Of a DNA stretch of 64,000 bases, positions 1 through 8,226 are shown piece after piece; the stretch's first letter is position 1, and each line of letters begins with the position of its first letter. The notes under the pieces were generated by a model. That model was given only the letters and a program-made list of their open reading frames with translations. It had not been told where the DNA came from and did not search any database. The translations under genes and the position numbers were made by a program. Source of the stretch: Deltaproteobacteria bacterium GWB2_55_19 (lineage in GTDB: Bacteria > Desulfobacterota > GWC2-55-46); assembly GCA_001797465.1 (NCBI GenBank), contig MGPQ01000020.1, forward strand, positions 62,001 to 126,000, written 5' to 3'.

Positions 1-310
1 GCTCGGGCTGTTTGTCGCCTCGTTTCTCTCGTCCCTCGAAGGGTTCAACGTCATCATGAACTTCATAATACTGCCGATGTTTTTCCTATCCGGCGCGCTC
101 TACCCGGTAGAATCTCTCCCCATGTACATAAAGATATTCTCGTTCGCCAATCCGCTCTGCTACGGCGTGGACGCGTTCAAGCACGTGCTCCTCCCGGCGC
201 AGGGGAGGCTCGCCGCCGAGTTCCCGCTCGTATTCGACATCGCGTTTACGGCGGCCTTCGCCGCGATATTCACGTTCCTCTCCGCCATCGTATTCGAGAG
301 AAAGAAGTAG
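1..310 (+). CDS. ABC-2 type transporter permease, C-terminal part (partial)
   Basis: The reading frame is open from base 2, so the gene begins before the window and only about 102 codons are seen. The visible part has three hydrophobic segments, with the run FFLSGALYPVE followed by NPLCYGVDAFK, which is the typical end of ABC-2 (DrrB/YadH-like) permeases. These are inner-membrane subunits that pair with a cytoplasmic ATPase to export drugs, polysaccharides or lipids. The ATPase gene is probably just upstream and out of view, so the substrate cannot be named. rsmI begins one base after the stop codon, suggesting co-transcription. Confidence 0.85.
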   Translation, partial: LGLFVASFLSSLEGFNVIMNFIILPMFFLSGALYPVESLPMYIKIFSFANPLCYGVDAFKHVLLPAQGRLAAEFPLVFDIAFTAAFAAIFTFLSAIVFERKK

Positions 311-311
311 C

Positions 312-1148
312 ATGGGGACACTCTTCGTCGTATCTACCCCGATCGGGAACCTTGAGGACATTACGCTCCGCGCGCTGAGAGTCCTTAAAGAGGTCGGGCT
401 CATAGCCGCCGAGGACACGCGGCATACGAAGAAGCTCCTCGCGCATTACGGCATAGGCACGCCTCTGACGAGCTACCACGAGCACAACGAGAGGGAAAAG
501 GCGAAGGAGCTCTCAGGCAAGCTCATGGACGGGGTAGATATAGCCTTGGTAACGGACGCCGGTACGCCAGGGATATCCGATCCGGGTTACAGGCTCATAC
601 GCCTTGCAATTGTTAACTCAGTGCCTGTCGTCTCTATCCCCGGTCCCTCTGCCATCATGGCCGCGCTGTCGGTATCGGGTCTCCCGTTGAACGAGTTCAC
701 TTTCAAGGGCTTCGCGCCCTCCGGAGAGGCGCGAAGGGCCTTCTTTCTTGAGATGAAAGGGACCGGCCGCACATACGCGTTTTACGAGTCCCCGGGGAGG
801 CTCAAGGATACATTGCAGGATATGGCCGCGCTCATGCCCGGAGCCGACGTCTCGATTGCGCGCGAGATGACCAAACTGCACGAAGAGGTCATAAGGGGGG
901 GCGCAACTGAAGTGCTTGATGCGCTTGCCGACAGGGAGATAAGGGGAGAGGTCGTCGTCGTGTTGCACGCGAGGGAGGAGCGGATAAGAGAGGCGGATAT
1001 GGCCTCTGAGATTGAATCGCTCCTGAAAGAAGGTTTCAGGCTTAACGACGTCGTAAAGGCGGTTGCGAAGGAATCAGGCATGCCCAGGGCCCAAGTATAC
1101 AAAGAGGCGTTGAGGGTGCAAGATACATTGAAAGGGGAGGGGAAATGA
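312..1148 (+). CDS. rsmI: 16S rRNA (cytidine(1402)-2'-O)-methyltransferase RsmI
   Basis: A 278-residue protein of the tetrapyrrole methylase fold. The N-terminus has the RsmI signature (VSTPIGNLEDITLRAL), then AAEDTRHTKKLL and DAGTPGISDPGYRLI, which form the S-adenosylmethionine and RNA binding regions. RsmI methylates the ribose of C1402 in the decoding centre of 16S rRNA. Length is normal for the family (about 280). ATG start at 312, one base after the permease stop. The 3' end overlaps the next gene by 4 bases (ATGA), which implies translational coupling. Confidence 0.96.
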   Translation: MGTLFVVSTPIGNLEDITLRALRVLKEVGLIAAEDTRHTKKLLAHYGIGTPLTSYHEHNEREKAKELSGKLMDGVDIALVTDAGTPGISDPGYRLIRLAIVNSVPVVSIPGPSAIMAALSVSGLPLNEFTFKGFAPSGEARRAFFLEMKGTGRTYAFYESPGRLKDTLQDMAALMPGADVSIAREMTKLHEEVIRGGATEVLDALADREIRGEVVVVLHAREERIREADMASEIESLLKEGFRLNDVVKAVAKESGMPRAQVYKEALRVQDTLKGEGK

Positions 1149-1450
1149 AGAAGGTACTGCTCGGGATAATAATCGGGATAGCGGTTCTGGCCGCGTTCCT
1201 CTATTTCGGCGGGGGGCGGTATTTAAGGGTATTCGGCGCCAAGACCGAGGAGGCCGGGGTTAAGCTTGAAAAGTACGAGAAAGAGATGAAGAAAGAGGCC
1301 GAGGTCCTGAAAGAGAGCGCCAGAGAGGCCGGGGAGACGATAAAGGAGAAGGCCGGGGACGCCAAAGAGGCGGTTAAGGATACCGCGGAAGGGGCGAAGG
1401 AGGCGGTTTCAAAGGCGAAGGAAGCGGCCAAGGAGTATATGCCGAAGTAG
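1145..1450 (+). CDS. Small membrane-anchored LEA-like / YtxH-like protein
   Basis: A 101-residue protein with one N-terminal membrane segment (about residues 4-22, rich in Ile, Leu, Ala, Gly). The rest, from about residue 33, is almost entirely Lys, Glu and Ala with scattered Gly, Thr and Asp. Within it, phrases such as KEKAGDAKEAVKDTAEGAKE recur in an 11-residue rhythm, as in group 3 late embryogenesis abundant (LEA) proteins and apolipophorin-like helices. I infer an anchored amphipathic helix or coiled coil facing the periplasm or cytoplasm. Function is unknown; envelope or desiccation protection is only a guess. The start overlaps the rsmI stop by 4 bases. Confidence 0.8.
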   Translation: MKKVLLGIIIGIAVLAAFLYFGGGRYLRVFGAKTEEAGVKLEKYEKEMKKEAEVLKESAREAGETIKEKAGDAKEAVKDTAEGAKEAVSKAKEAAKEYMPK

Positions 1451-1517
1451 CAGGGGCGGGTTTCGCAGCCGGTCCCCTGAAGGGTCGGAGTCTCTACATT
1501 GGTTTTCATCCGCACGC

Positions 1518-1547
1518 TTGAGCGCGCCTGGAACCGGGAATTATAAT
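1518..1547 (+). promoter_or_regulatory. Candidate sigma-70 promoter for the TPR membrane protein
   Basis: TTGAGC at 1518-1523, an 18-base spacer, then a perfect TATAAT at 1542-1547. It lies in the 195-base gap before the gene at 1646 and would give a leader of about 90 bases. The rest of the gap shows nothing else I recognise. Only sequence similarity supports it. Confidence 0.45.
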
Positions 1548-1645
1548 CTTAGACGCGAGGACCGCCTCTTGGCAAAAAAGCCCGGTATAACACGGACGCC
1601 AGCGGCTCTTATAAAGTCATAAAAGACACGCATCCATTAAAACCC

Positions 1646-3547
1646 ATGACCCCGCAAACGACCATAAACCGTTCCATTCAAGGCCCCTGGCAGGGCCGGG
1701 ATTTACTTAAAATAGCCCTCATATTCCTCGTCACATTCGCGGCGTACCTGCCGGCTGTAAAAAACGGCTACATATGGGATGACGACTCATACGTGACCGG
1801 TAATACCCTTCTGCTGACCCTCGACGGCCTGTGGAAGATATGGTTCAGCACGGAAACCCCGCAGTACTATCCTCTCGTATTCACCACCTTCTGGGTGGAA
1901 CAGCACCTCTGGGGGCTCGCCCCGGCCGGATACCATGCGACGAATATCCTCCTCCACGCCATGAATTCGACGCTTGTGTGGCTGATACTGAGGCGGCTGG
2001 ATATAAAGGGCGGCCTCTTCATAGGGTTGCTCTTCGCGCTTCATCCGGTGCATGTCGAGTCGGTCGCCTGGATAACGGAGCGGAAAAACGTGCTCTCAGG
2101 CCTCTTTTACCTCTCGGCCCTTTTGAGTTTCCTCAGCTACGAGGAACGCGCCGTTAAAAGGCATTATATCCTGTCGATTGTTTTTTTTAGCGCGGCGCTA
2201 ATGAGCAAGACCGTGACCTCCACGCTTCCAGCCGTCATACTCATCCTCAGGTGGATGCAAGGCAAGAGGATCGACCTCAGGTACGTCCGCCTGCTTTTGC
2301 CTTTTTTCGCAATAGGGTTCGCCATGAGCCTTGTTACCATTTGGTGGGAGGCGAAGATAGTCGGCGCCGAGGGCGCCGCCTGGGAGATGGGGATCGCCGA
2401 GCGCCTCATGCTCCCTGGAAGGATCGCCTTCTTTTACGCGTACAAACTGCTGGCGCCTATGGACCTTACGTTCATCTACCCGAGATGGCGGCTCGACCCG
2501 GCAGATGCGTCCCAATGGCTCTGGAGCATCGCGTTGGCTATTACACTCGCCGTGCTATGGGCCCTTAAAGGCAGGATAGGGAGACGCCCGTTTGCCGGCG
2601 CCGCGTTTTTCGTCCTGACCCTGCTCCCTGCCTTGGGTTTTTTCAAGGTCTATCCGTTCCAGTACTCGTTCGTGGCCGACCACTTTCAGTATCTGGCGAG
2701 CCTCGGCGTATTGTCCGTCGCCGGAGGGCTCGTCTTCCTTGCGTTTGAGAATACGGCGGAATGGGGAAGACCCGTCAAGACGGCCGTCCTTACAGCCGTG
2801 CTTGTCGCGCTCGGAGTCCTTACCTGGAACCAGAACCATATATACAGGGACGCGGAGACCCTCTGGAGGGACACGATAAGCAAGAACCCCGGCGCCTTCA
2901 TGGCCCACACGAACCTTGCGACCATATTGTACGGCCAGGGCCGTAACGAAGAGGCGTTCGACCATAACCTTCGCGCGCTCGCCGCAAAGCCGGATTCCGC
3001 CAACGCCCGCTATAACATCGGGCTCATATTCTTCAAGGAGGGCAGGGTCGAAGAGGCGATTGCGCAATACAGGCTCGCTATCGGATCAGACCCGGGACAT
3101 GTGATGGCGCGGATCAGCCTGGGAAAACTGCTCGCTGACGAGGGAAGGCTCGATGAGGCGCTGGTCCACTACAAAAAGGCCCTTGAGTTGGTGCCGGACC
3201 AGGTCATGACGCATAACAACATAGCAACGGTCTACGCGAAGAAAGGGCAGATTGACAAGGCAATAGAACACCTGAGGCATGTGCTCAAGATCAACCCCGA
3301 TTATACGCTCGCGCGGCAGAACCTCGGGACTATACTCTTAAGGACCGGAATGACAGGCGAGGCCGTGGAGCATTTCAGGCGCATCCTCGACGCTGACCCA
3401 GCAAACGCAAACGCTTACAACGGCATAGGAGAGGCGCTTCTGGCTGAGGGGAGGCGCCCTGAGGCAGAGGCGTATTTCAGAAAGGCGATCGAGGCCGACC
3501 CAAGGCTTGAAAAGGCCAGGGCAAACCTTAAAGAGATCGGCGGATAA
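1646..3547 (+). CDS. TMTC-like multi-spanning membrane protein with C-terminal TPR repeats
   Basis: A 633-residue protein in two halves. Residues about 20-410 hold some ten hydrophobic segments, with an acidic WDDDSYV motif soon after the first one and HPVHVESVAWITERKN later; this is the pattern of GT-C glycosyltransferase-like proteins such as the TMTC/O-mannosyltransferase group, where the acidic pair sits in the first external loop. Residues about 415-633 hold six tetratricopeptide repeats, a protein-binding superhelix. Family members use polyprenyl-linked sugars to glycosylate proteins or envelope polymers; the acceptor here is unknown. No good Shine-Dalgarno is seen before the ATG. Neighbours do not suggest a glycan pathway. 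Confidence 0.8.
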   Translation: MTPQTTINRSIQGPWQGRDLLKIALIFLVTFAAYLPAVKNGYIWDDDSYVTGNTLLLTLDGLWKIWFSTETPQYYPLVFTTFWVEQHLWGLAPAGYHATNILLHAMNSTLVWLILRRLDIKGGLFIGLLFALHPVHVESVAWITERKNVLSGLFYLSALLSFLSYEERAVKRHYILSIVFFSAALMSKTVTSTLPAVILILRWMQGKRIDLRYVRLLLPFFAIGFAMSLVTIWWEAKIVGAEGAAWEMGIAERLMLPGRIAFFYAYKLLAPMDLTFIYPRWRLDPADASQWLWSIALAITLAVLWALKGRIGRRPFAGAAFFVLTLLPALGFFKVYPFQYSFVADHFQYLASLGVLSVAGGLVFLAFENTAEWGRPVKTAVLTAVLVALGVLTWNQNHIYRDAETLWRDTISKNPGAFMAHTNLATILYGQGRNEEAFDHNLRALAAKPDSANARYNIGLIFFKEGRVEEAIAQYRLAIGSDPGHVMARISLGKLLADEGRLDEALVHYKKALELVPDQVMTHNNIATVYAKKGQIDKAIEHLRHVLKINPDYTLARQNLGTILLRTGMTGEAVEHFRRILDADPANANAYNGIGEALLAEGRRPEAEAYFRKAIEADPRLEKARANLKEIGG

Positions 3548-3624
3548 GCGCGGGGGCCGAGCAGACTGGGGGGACGTAGCCTGTTTTGAGAGACAGGCCG
3601 CTGGAACGTATCTTGGATCGCTTT

Positions 3625-4209
3625 TTACTTTTCATCCTTTATTTCGAAGCTGAATGTCGCGTCTATCGGCTCTGTCCCGATGTATATGTCACGGACAGCA
3701 AGCACAGCGCCTTCTATCCCTTCCCCGAGAGGTTTGAAGATGAGGAGCTTGGAGGTCTTTTCACCCGGGATGAGGGTTGTTGAGACGTCATAGAACCTGC
3801 CACGCAGTCCCGAGAGCTCCTTTTCCACGCCCTCCGCGTCTTTTTTTATGTCGTAGAGGTCGGTATAGTCGAGGGGTTTCAAATAGCTCGACTCGTCGTC
3901 CGTAAGGAGGGTAGTCGATGGGTCGTACCGGACCCTGACCTTCGACCTGTTCACTATCTCCATGTTGAAGACCGCGTACTTTGATTCCAATAGCTCGTCG
4001 ATCATGGCCGCGCCGCCCTTGTCCCTTACTATCCGGACGCGGACGATTATTGACTCGTTTTCGAATACGCCTTCGTTGCTCTCCCTGCGGTAGCCGGCGT
4101 CGCCCTTGTCAGCGGGAAGGAGCGCGCCGGTCTTCGGCGTTGATGAACAGCCGGAGACGGCCAGAAGGAGGACAAGCGCCGCGATGTGTATAAGGGGTTT
4201 GAAAGCCAT
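3625..4209 (-). CDS. Predicted lipoprotein of unknown function
   Basis: A 194-residue protein starting MAFKP at 4209. The first 20 residues form a lipoprotein signal peptide with lipobox AVSGC, so the mature protein should carry a lipid on Cys20. The rest alternates short hydrophobic and charged stretches (for example SKYAVFNMEIVNRS) and looks like a beta-sandwich, similar in style to proteins that stabilise or measure envelope ligands. I do not recognise a named family. An in-frame ATG exists further upstream, but it lies inside acyP and would place the signal peptide internally. The start overlaps the acyP stop by one base (TGATG), so the two are coupled. Confidence 0.75.
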   Translation of the reverse strand: MAFKPLIHIAALVLLLAVSGCSSTPKTGALLPADKGDAGYRRESNEGVFENESIIVRVRIVRDKGGAAMIDELLESKYAVFNMEIVNRSKVRVRYDPSTTLLTDDESSYLKPLDYTDLYDIKKDAEGVEKELSGLRGRFYDVSTTLIPGEKTSKLLIFKPLGEGIEGAVLAVRDIYIGTEPIDATFSFEIKDEK

Positions 4210-4499
4210 CAATATGTATTGAACCTCGTCAAGGACGTGAATTCGTCGAACTCCCCCTGAAACTCTTCCCACGCGACCCTTACATCGTCCACGCGGGCGC
4301 GTGGAGGCCCTATCCTGCACCACTCGAGGACCTTAAGCACGTCGGCCTCTTCGCCTTCGAGCAACGCCTCAACTGTCCCGTCCTGCTTGTTCTTTACCCA
4401 CCCCGAGACGTTGTGCTTATCCGCGACCTCGGCGGTGGTGGCCCTAAAGTAAACCCCCTGGACGTCCCCTTCGACTATGACATGCGCCCGTTTTTTCAT
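4209..4499 (-). CDS. acyP: Acylphosphatase
   Basis: A 96-residue protein with the whole acylphosphatase signature: GDVQGVYFRATT near the start, whose Arg binds the phosphate, and GWVKNKQDGTVEALLEG, whose Asn positions the water. It hydrolyses acyl phosphates such as carbamoyl phosphate and 1,3-bisphosphoglycerate. The start MKKRAHV at 4499 was chosen over an in-frame ATG at 4535 because family members begin within a few residues of this point. It is followed directly by the lipoprotein gene on the same strand and is divergent from trmFO. Confidence 0.93.
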   Translation of the reverse strand: MKKRAHVIVEGDVQGVYFRATTAEVADKHNVSGWVKNKQDGTVEALLEGEEADVLKVLEWCRIGPPRARVDDVRVAWEEFQGEFDEFTSLTRFNTY

Positions 4500-4631
4500 A
4501 GGTAAAACCCTATCATAAAACCTCTGTGTTGGCAACTCAGAGACAAGCGCGAGGATATATAATGCTAATTGCGGCCTTAAAATCCTTGAAGCCGCGCCGT
4601 TGCAAGGGTATTATGATTTACGGAGGCGGCA

Positions 4632-5960
4632 TTGAAAAAAGAGATAGTGATAATCGGCGGAGGGCTCGCCGGGTCTGAGGCCGCGTATCAGATACTCCAG
4701 CGCGGAGGCCGCGCGCGTATTATCGAGATGAAGCCAATAAGGTTCTCCCCGGCCCACGCGCTCCCGACATTCGCCGAGCTCGTCTGCAGTAACTCGCTTA
4801 AATCCGATTCCATCGAGAACGCCTCCGGGCTCCTGAAAGAGGAGATGCGCCTAATGTCCTCTCTTACCGTAAGGGCGGCTGAGGCGACGCGCGTCCCTGC
4901 CGGAAAGACGCTCGCGGTCGACAGGATCGCCTTCTCCCGTTTCATAACCGAGGAGTTAGAGCGCATGGGCGCTACGATAGAAAGGGAAGAGGCCGTCTCC
5001 ATGCCTGATGCAAGGCCGCTTATAATCGCCACAGGCCCGCTCACCTCTGACGCGTTCGCCGTGGCCGTCTCAGGCCTCATCGGCAGAGAAAGGCTCTTCT
5101 TCCATGACGCCGTCGCGCCGATAGTCTATAAGGATTCGATCGACTTCGAAAAGGCCTTCAGGGCCTCGCGCTACGGCAAGGGCGGCGACGACTACATAAA
5201 CTGCCCGTTTACCGAAGGAGAGTACGAAAGGTTCTACTCGGCCCTCACTACCGCCGAGGGGTTCGCGGGCCACGGGTTCGAGGGCCTAAATTACTTCGAG
5301 GGCTGTATGCCGATAGAGGAGCTTGCCAGAAGGGGGCCGAAGACGCTCCTCTTCGGCCCCATGAGGCCGGTCGGGCTGAGTGACCCGAGGACAGGGGAAC
5401 GCCCGTTCGCAGTAGTACAGCTCCGGAGGGAAAACCTTGAGGACACCATATACAACATCGTAGGCTTCCAGACGAGGATGACCATACCCGAGCAGAAGCG
5501 GGTATTGAGGCTCATACCGGGCCTTCAAAACGCGGAGTTCGCGAGGTTCGGCAAGCTCCACAGGAACAGCTACATCGATTCGCCCGCGCTCCTTCATAAG
5601 TCACTGCAGTTCAAGGGGGACGGCGGCATTTTTTTCGCCGGACAGATGACCGGGGTCGAGGGTTATGTGGAGTCGGCCGTCTCTGGGCTCCTCGCGGGCG
5701 TTAACGCGTGGAGGCTCGCAAACGGCATGGAGCCCGTCGTGCCGCCGCCGACTACCATGACCGGGGCGCTCCTGGCCCATATAACGGCGCCGTCAAAAGA
5801 CTTCCAGCCCATGAACGCTAATATGGGGCTCCTTCCGGAGATCCAGGGCAAGGACAGGAGGGAGCGCCAGGCCGAGAGGGCCTTGAATGACATGAAGGCG
5901 TGGGTCCTCGCCGGGTCCTTGCCGGACGGGCAAAATTCGTATCCAGCGCCAGAGGTTTGA
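4632..5960 (+). CDS. trmFO: Methylenetetrahydrofolate-tRNA (uracil-5)-methyltransferase TrmFO
   Basis: A 442-residue flavoprotein starting with TTG, supported by GGAGG at 4622-4626. The FAD-binding GGGLAGSEAAYQ opens the protein; LVCSNSLKSDS and the later GQMTGVEGYVESAVSGLLAG are hallmark TrmFO segments. It uses methylene-tetrahydrofolate and FADH2 to make 5-methyluridine at position 54 of tRNA. The last 15 or so residues (from about LAGSLPDG) are encoded by an intergenic repeat that begins near 5911, so the C-terminus appears to have been replaced or extended by the repeat; the family core ends before it. Confidence 0.96.
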   Translation: MKKEIVIIGGGLAGSEAAYQILQRGGRARIIEMKPIRFSPAHALPTFAELVCSNSLKSDSIENASGLLKEEMRLMSSLTVRAAEATRVPAGKTLAVDRIAFSRFITEELERMGATIEREEAVSMPDARPLIIATGPLTSDAFAVAVSGLIGRERLFFHDAVAPIVYKDSIDFEKAFRASRYGKGGDDYINCPFTEGEYERFYSALTTAEGFAGHGFEGLNYFEGCMPIEELARRGPKTLLFGPMRPVGLSDPRTGERPFAVVQLRRENLEDTIYNIVGFQTRMTIPEQKRVLRLIPGLQNAEFARFGKLHRNSYIDSPALLHKSLQFKGDGGIFFAGQMTGVEGYVESAVSGLLAGVNAWRLANGMEPVVPPPTTMTGALLAHITAPSKDFQPMNANMGLLPEIQGKDRRERQAERALNDMKAWVLAGSLPDGQNSYPAPEV

Positions 5961-6187
5961 GTTGATTATATGAGGCTCCGGATACTTTGGCCCCGCGCCG
6001 AGCGGTCCTTGCCGGACGGGCAAAGTTCGTATCGAGACGACTTGTTACTTTTGTTTCATATAGCTTCCGAAGGACTTATGTTCCGCGCCGAGCGGTCCTC
6101 GCCGGACGGGCAAATTCGTATTAGTCGGCTTTGCGTTTGAGAGCACAGAGCAACCCGATTTGAATTTGGCCCCGCGCCGAGCGGAAT
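5911..6187 (+). repeat. Dispersed repeat family, locus A (three core copies plus flanking modules)
   Basis: The core GCCGGACGGGCAAA followed by a TTCGTAT-like end occurs at about 5921-5942, 6011-6032 and 6101-6121. The second and third copies are preceded by CCGCGCCGAGCGG (5993-6005 and 6083-6095), and a further copy of that module at about 6172-6184 stands after a CCCGATTTGAATTTGG stretch. The copies are 90 bases apart. The same modules occur in reverse orientation at 39431-39695. The first copy lies inside the 3' end of trmFO; the rest fill the gap of about 270 bases before the HEAT-repeat gene, in which I see no gene. Confidence 0.85.
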
Positions 6188-6228
6188 CCCTTGAAACCGG
6201 AAGTAGAATCTGATATAGATAGGTATCT

Positions 6229-6789
6229 ATGGATAAGAGAAAAGAGATCCTCCTTTCAGCCTTGCGTGAAAAGGACGAGCCGATAAGGAAGCTCGCGGCA
6301 GACGCCCTTGAAAAGCTTGAGATAAGGTCCAAGCTCGAGCACTTTGAAAAAAAGATAGACGCCGGCGAGATGCTTGAGAAGATACGCGCTGTTTACGCCC
6401 TCGCTGACCTTAAAGGCCCCAAGGTCGCCGAACTGCTCGCCAGGGCCATGAAGGACTCGGCGGAAGACGTCCGGGCCGCGGCCGTGCGGGTGCTTGCGAA
6501 CAAGGGCGAGGTTGCGCTCCCGCTCCTCGTGGAGGCGCTTAAAGACCAGGCCCCGATAGTCGCGAGGGCCTCAGCCGACGCGCTCTCTAACTTCCACGAC
6601 GCGCGCCTTTTGGGCCCGCTCATGCAGGCTTTGAAGAACCCCGACATAGGGGTCGTAGAGAGGGCACTTGACTGTATAGGGAGGATCGGGGACAAGAGGG
6701 CTGAGGAGGCGATGGCCTTCTTCGCCGTCAAGGGCAACAGGAAGCTCCGGTCGATAGCCTTAAAGGCGCTCGGCGAGATGGACCGCTGA
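6229..6789 (+). CDS. HEAT-repeat protein
   Basis: A 186-residue, all-helical protein made of about five HEAT-like repeats of roughly 31 residues, with repeated phrases such as DVRAAAVRVLANKGEVALPLLVEAL and VVERALDCIGRIGDKRAEEAM. HEAT repeats form a curved scaffold for protein binding. There is no signal peptide, so it is probably cytoplasmic. Function is not recognisable; phycobilisome-lyase-type HEAT repeats look similar but the partner is unknown. ATG start at 6229. A terminator shared with the converging HD-GYP gene lies just downstream. Confidence 0.85.
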   Translation: MDKRKEILLSALREKDEPIRKLAADALEKLEIRSKLEHFEKKIDAGEMLEKIRAVYALADLKGPKVAELLARAMKDSAEDVRAAAVRVLANKGEVALPLLVEALKDQAPIVARASADALSNFHDARLLGPLMQALKNPDIGVVERALDCIGRIGDKRAEEAMAFFAVKGNRKLRSIALKALGEMDR

Positions 6790-6820
6790 GGCGCGCTCTG
6801 AAAAACTGATTTATGAAAAA

Positions 6821-6850
6821 AAGGCGGGACTGAAAAGTCCCGCCTTTTTT
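6821..6850. terminator. Bidirectional rho-independent terminator
   Basis: A perfect 10-bp stem (AAGGCGGGAC at 6821-6830, GTCCCGCCTT at 6837-6846) with a 6-base loop. It has A residues before it and T residues after it, so it can act on both strands, between the converging HEAT gene and HD-GYP operon. Confidence 0.9.
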
Positions 6851-6888
6851 ATAGGCCTGCAAGATAAACTCGCCACCAAACACAGGCC

Positions 6889-8226
6889 CTACACCGCCTG
6901 CGCCGCCTCTTTCTCGAAGAACGAGCCGAGGTCCGTCGATGTAGTCGCCGGGTTGACCGTGGTGACTATCTCCTTGTCTGTCGAGACCGCAATATCTACT
7001 TCATACGGGTTCTCGACGATGACTCCTTCGGAATCGTAGAGGATCTTGACTATCGGGCCTCCCTGCTTCTCTGCGTTCAGCCTCGTAACTATGCCGACCT
7101 CGTTCGTCGTGAGCCGGACCATCGTTCCGACCGGGTAGACGCCGATCATGTCGATGAAGGCCTTGAGCGTATCGGGGTTGAAGTGCCTCCCGGAGAAGTT
7201 GTTCATGACCTTTACCGCCTCGACCGGGCTGTGCGGCTGTTGGTAGACCCTGAGTGTTGTAAGCGCGTCGTAGGCGTCGGAAATCGTGATGAGCTGGCTC
7301 AGGGGATGGAGCGACGAGGTCGTCTGCGGATAGCCGGAGTGGTCGTACTTTATGTGGTGTTCGTATATGAGCCTGCCGATGGTCTCGTCGAGCCCGTCCA
7401 TGCGCTTGGCGATGTTCGAGCCCAGAAGCGGGTGCTCCTTTATCTTCTCCCATTCCTCGGAGGAAAGGCCGCCGGGTTTCCTGATGATGTTTTCTGCGAC
7501 CCCGGTCTTGCCGACGTCGTGGAGGAGGGCCGCTACCCCGACCGCGTGGAGGTCGTCCTTGGGTAGCCCCATCGCCTTTCCGAGCGAGAGGGCCATGATA
7601 GAGACGTTGACAGAGTGGTTATACAGGTAGTTATCGTAGTTTTTTATCATGGTGAGGCCGAGTATCGCGTTCTGGTCGGAGAAGACCGTCTCGGTTATCT
7701 CCTCGACTATCGCCTTTACGGGCTCGGACCTCGGTATCTTCCCCATCCTCACTTCGCCCATGACGCTCTTGACTATCTCTACCGCGCCGTTGTATATCTC
7801 GAGGACGTTCCTCTTGCCCATGGGCACGGATTTGAGCGTTATGTGGGTCACGCCTCTCGCGTGGAGCTCCCTCTGCAGTTCCTTCCCCTGTATCTGTTGG
7901 CCCGCGAGCACGTCGAAGACCGCCGAGAGCTCCTTTACGGACGTGCCTCTCTCGATGATGATGGCGTCGACGTTCTTGTCCGCGAGGTACTGGAGTATGT
8001 CGGGGTAGAGCTTGTCGGCGTCCTGAATGAGCGTATCCTCGAAAGTGAGGGTCTCGTGCACTATGCCGATGACGATGTTGTTAGCCGATTTAAGCTCGTC
8101 GGATATGAGAAGGAAGGTCTTGTTCACCGGCGCGGCTATGGCCGGGTGCCCGGGCGGGTAGAGCTTCTTGCTTTTCAGCGCCGAGTTTATTGATTTGAGA
8201 ATGAGCTCGCTTGCGTCACCGTTCAT
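6889..8226 (-). CDS. HD-GYP domain protein, predicted cyclic-di-GMP phosphodiesterase
   Basis: A 445-residue protein. Residues about 1-135 form a domain with the motif LYPPGHP at 22-28 that is also present in the upstream gene. From about residue 190 follows an HD-GYP domain: the HD pair in LLHDVGKTGV near residue 236 and HHIKYDHSGYPQ near 293-304. The GYP motif is intact, with DHSGYP in place of the more usual DGSGYP. Such domains hydrolyse cyclic di-GMP, a signal for motility and biofilm switching. No receiver or membrane segment is seen. Start 8226 (MNGDASEL) was preferred over 8280 because it leaves an 11-base overlap with the upstream gene and places the YPxGHP domain at the same offset as in its paralogue. 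Confidence 0.88.
   Translation of the reverse strand: MNGDASELILKSINSALKSKKLYPPGHPAIAAPVNKTFLLISDELKSANNIVIGIVHETLTFEDTLIQDADKLYPDILQYLADKNVDAIIIERGTSVKELSAVFDVLAGQQIQGKELQRELHARGVTHITLKSVPMGKRNVLEIYNGAVEIVKSVMGEVRMGKIPRSEPVKAIVEEITETVFSDQNAILGLTMIKNYDNYLYNHSVNVSIMALSLGKAMGLPKDDLHAVGVAALLHDVGKTGVAENIIRKPGGLSSEEWEKIKEHPLLGSNIAKRMDGLDETIGRLIYEHHIKYDHSGYPQTTSSLHPLSQLITISDAYDALTTLRVYQQPHSPVEAVKVMNNFSGRHFNPDTLKAFIDMIGVYPVGTMVRLTTNEVGIVTRLNAEKQGGPIVKILYDSEGVIVENPYEVDIAVSTDKEIVTTVNPATTSTDLGSFFEKEAAQAV

Noticed and set aside
3586-3783. Small + strand frame of 65 codons
   Set aside because: It lies opposite the lipoprotein gene and the gap beside it, with no start signal.
4529-4563. TTGGCA and TATAAT before trmFO
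   Set aside because: The spacer is 23 bases, too long for a sigma-70 promoter; the TATAAT alone is not enough.
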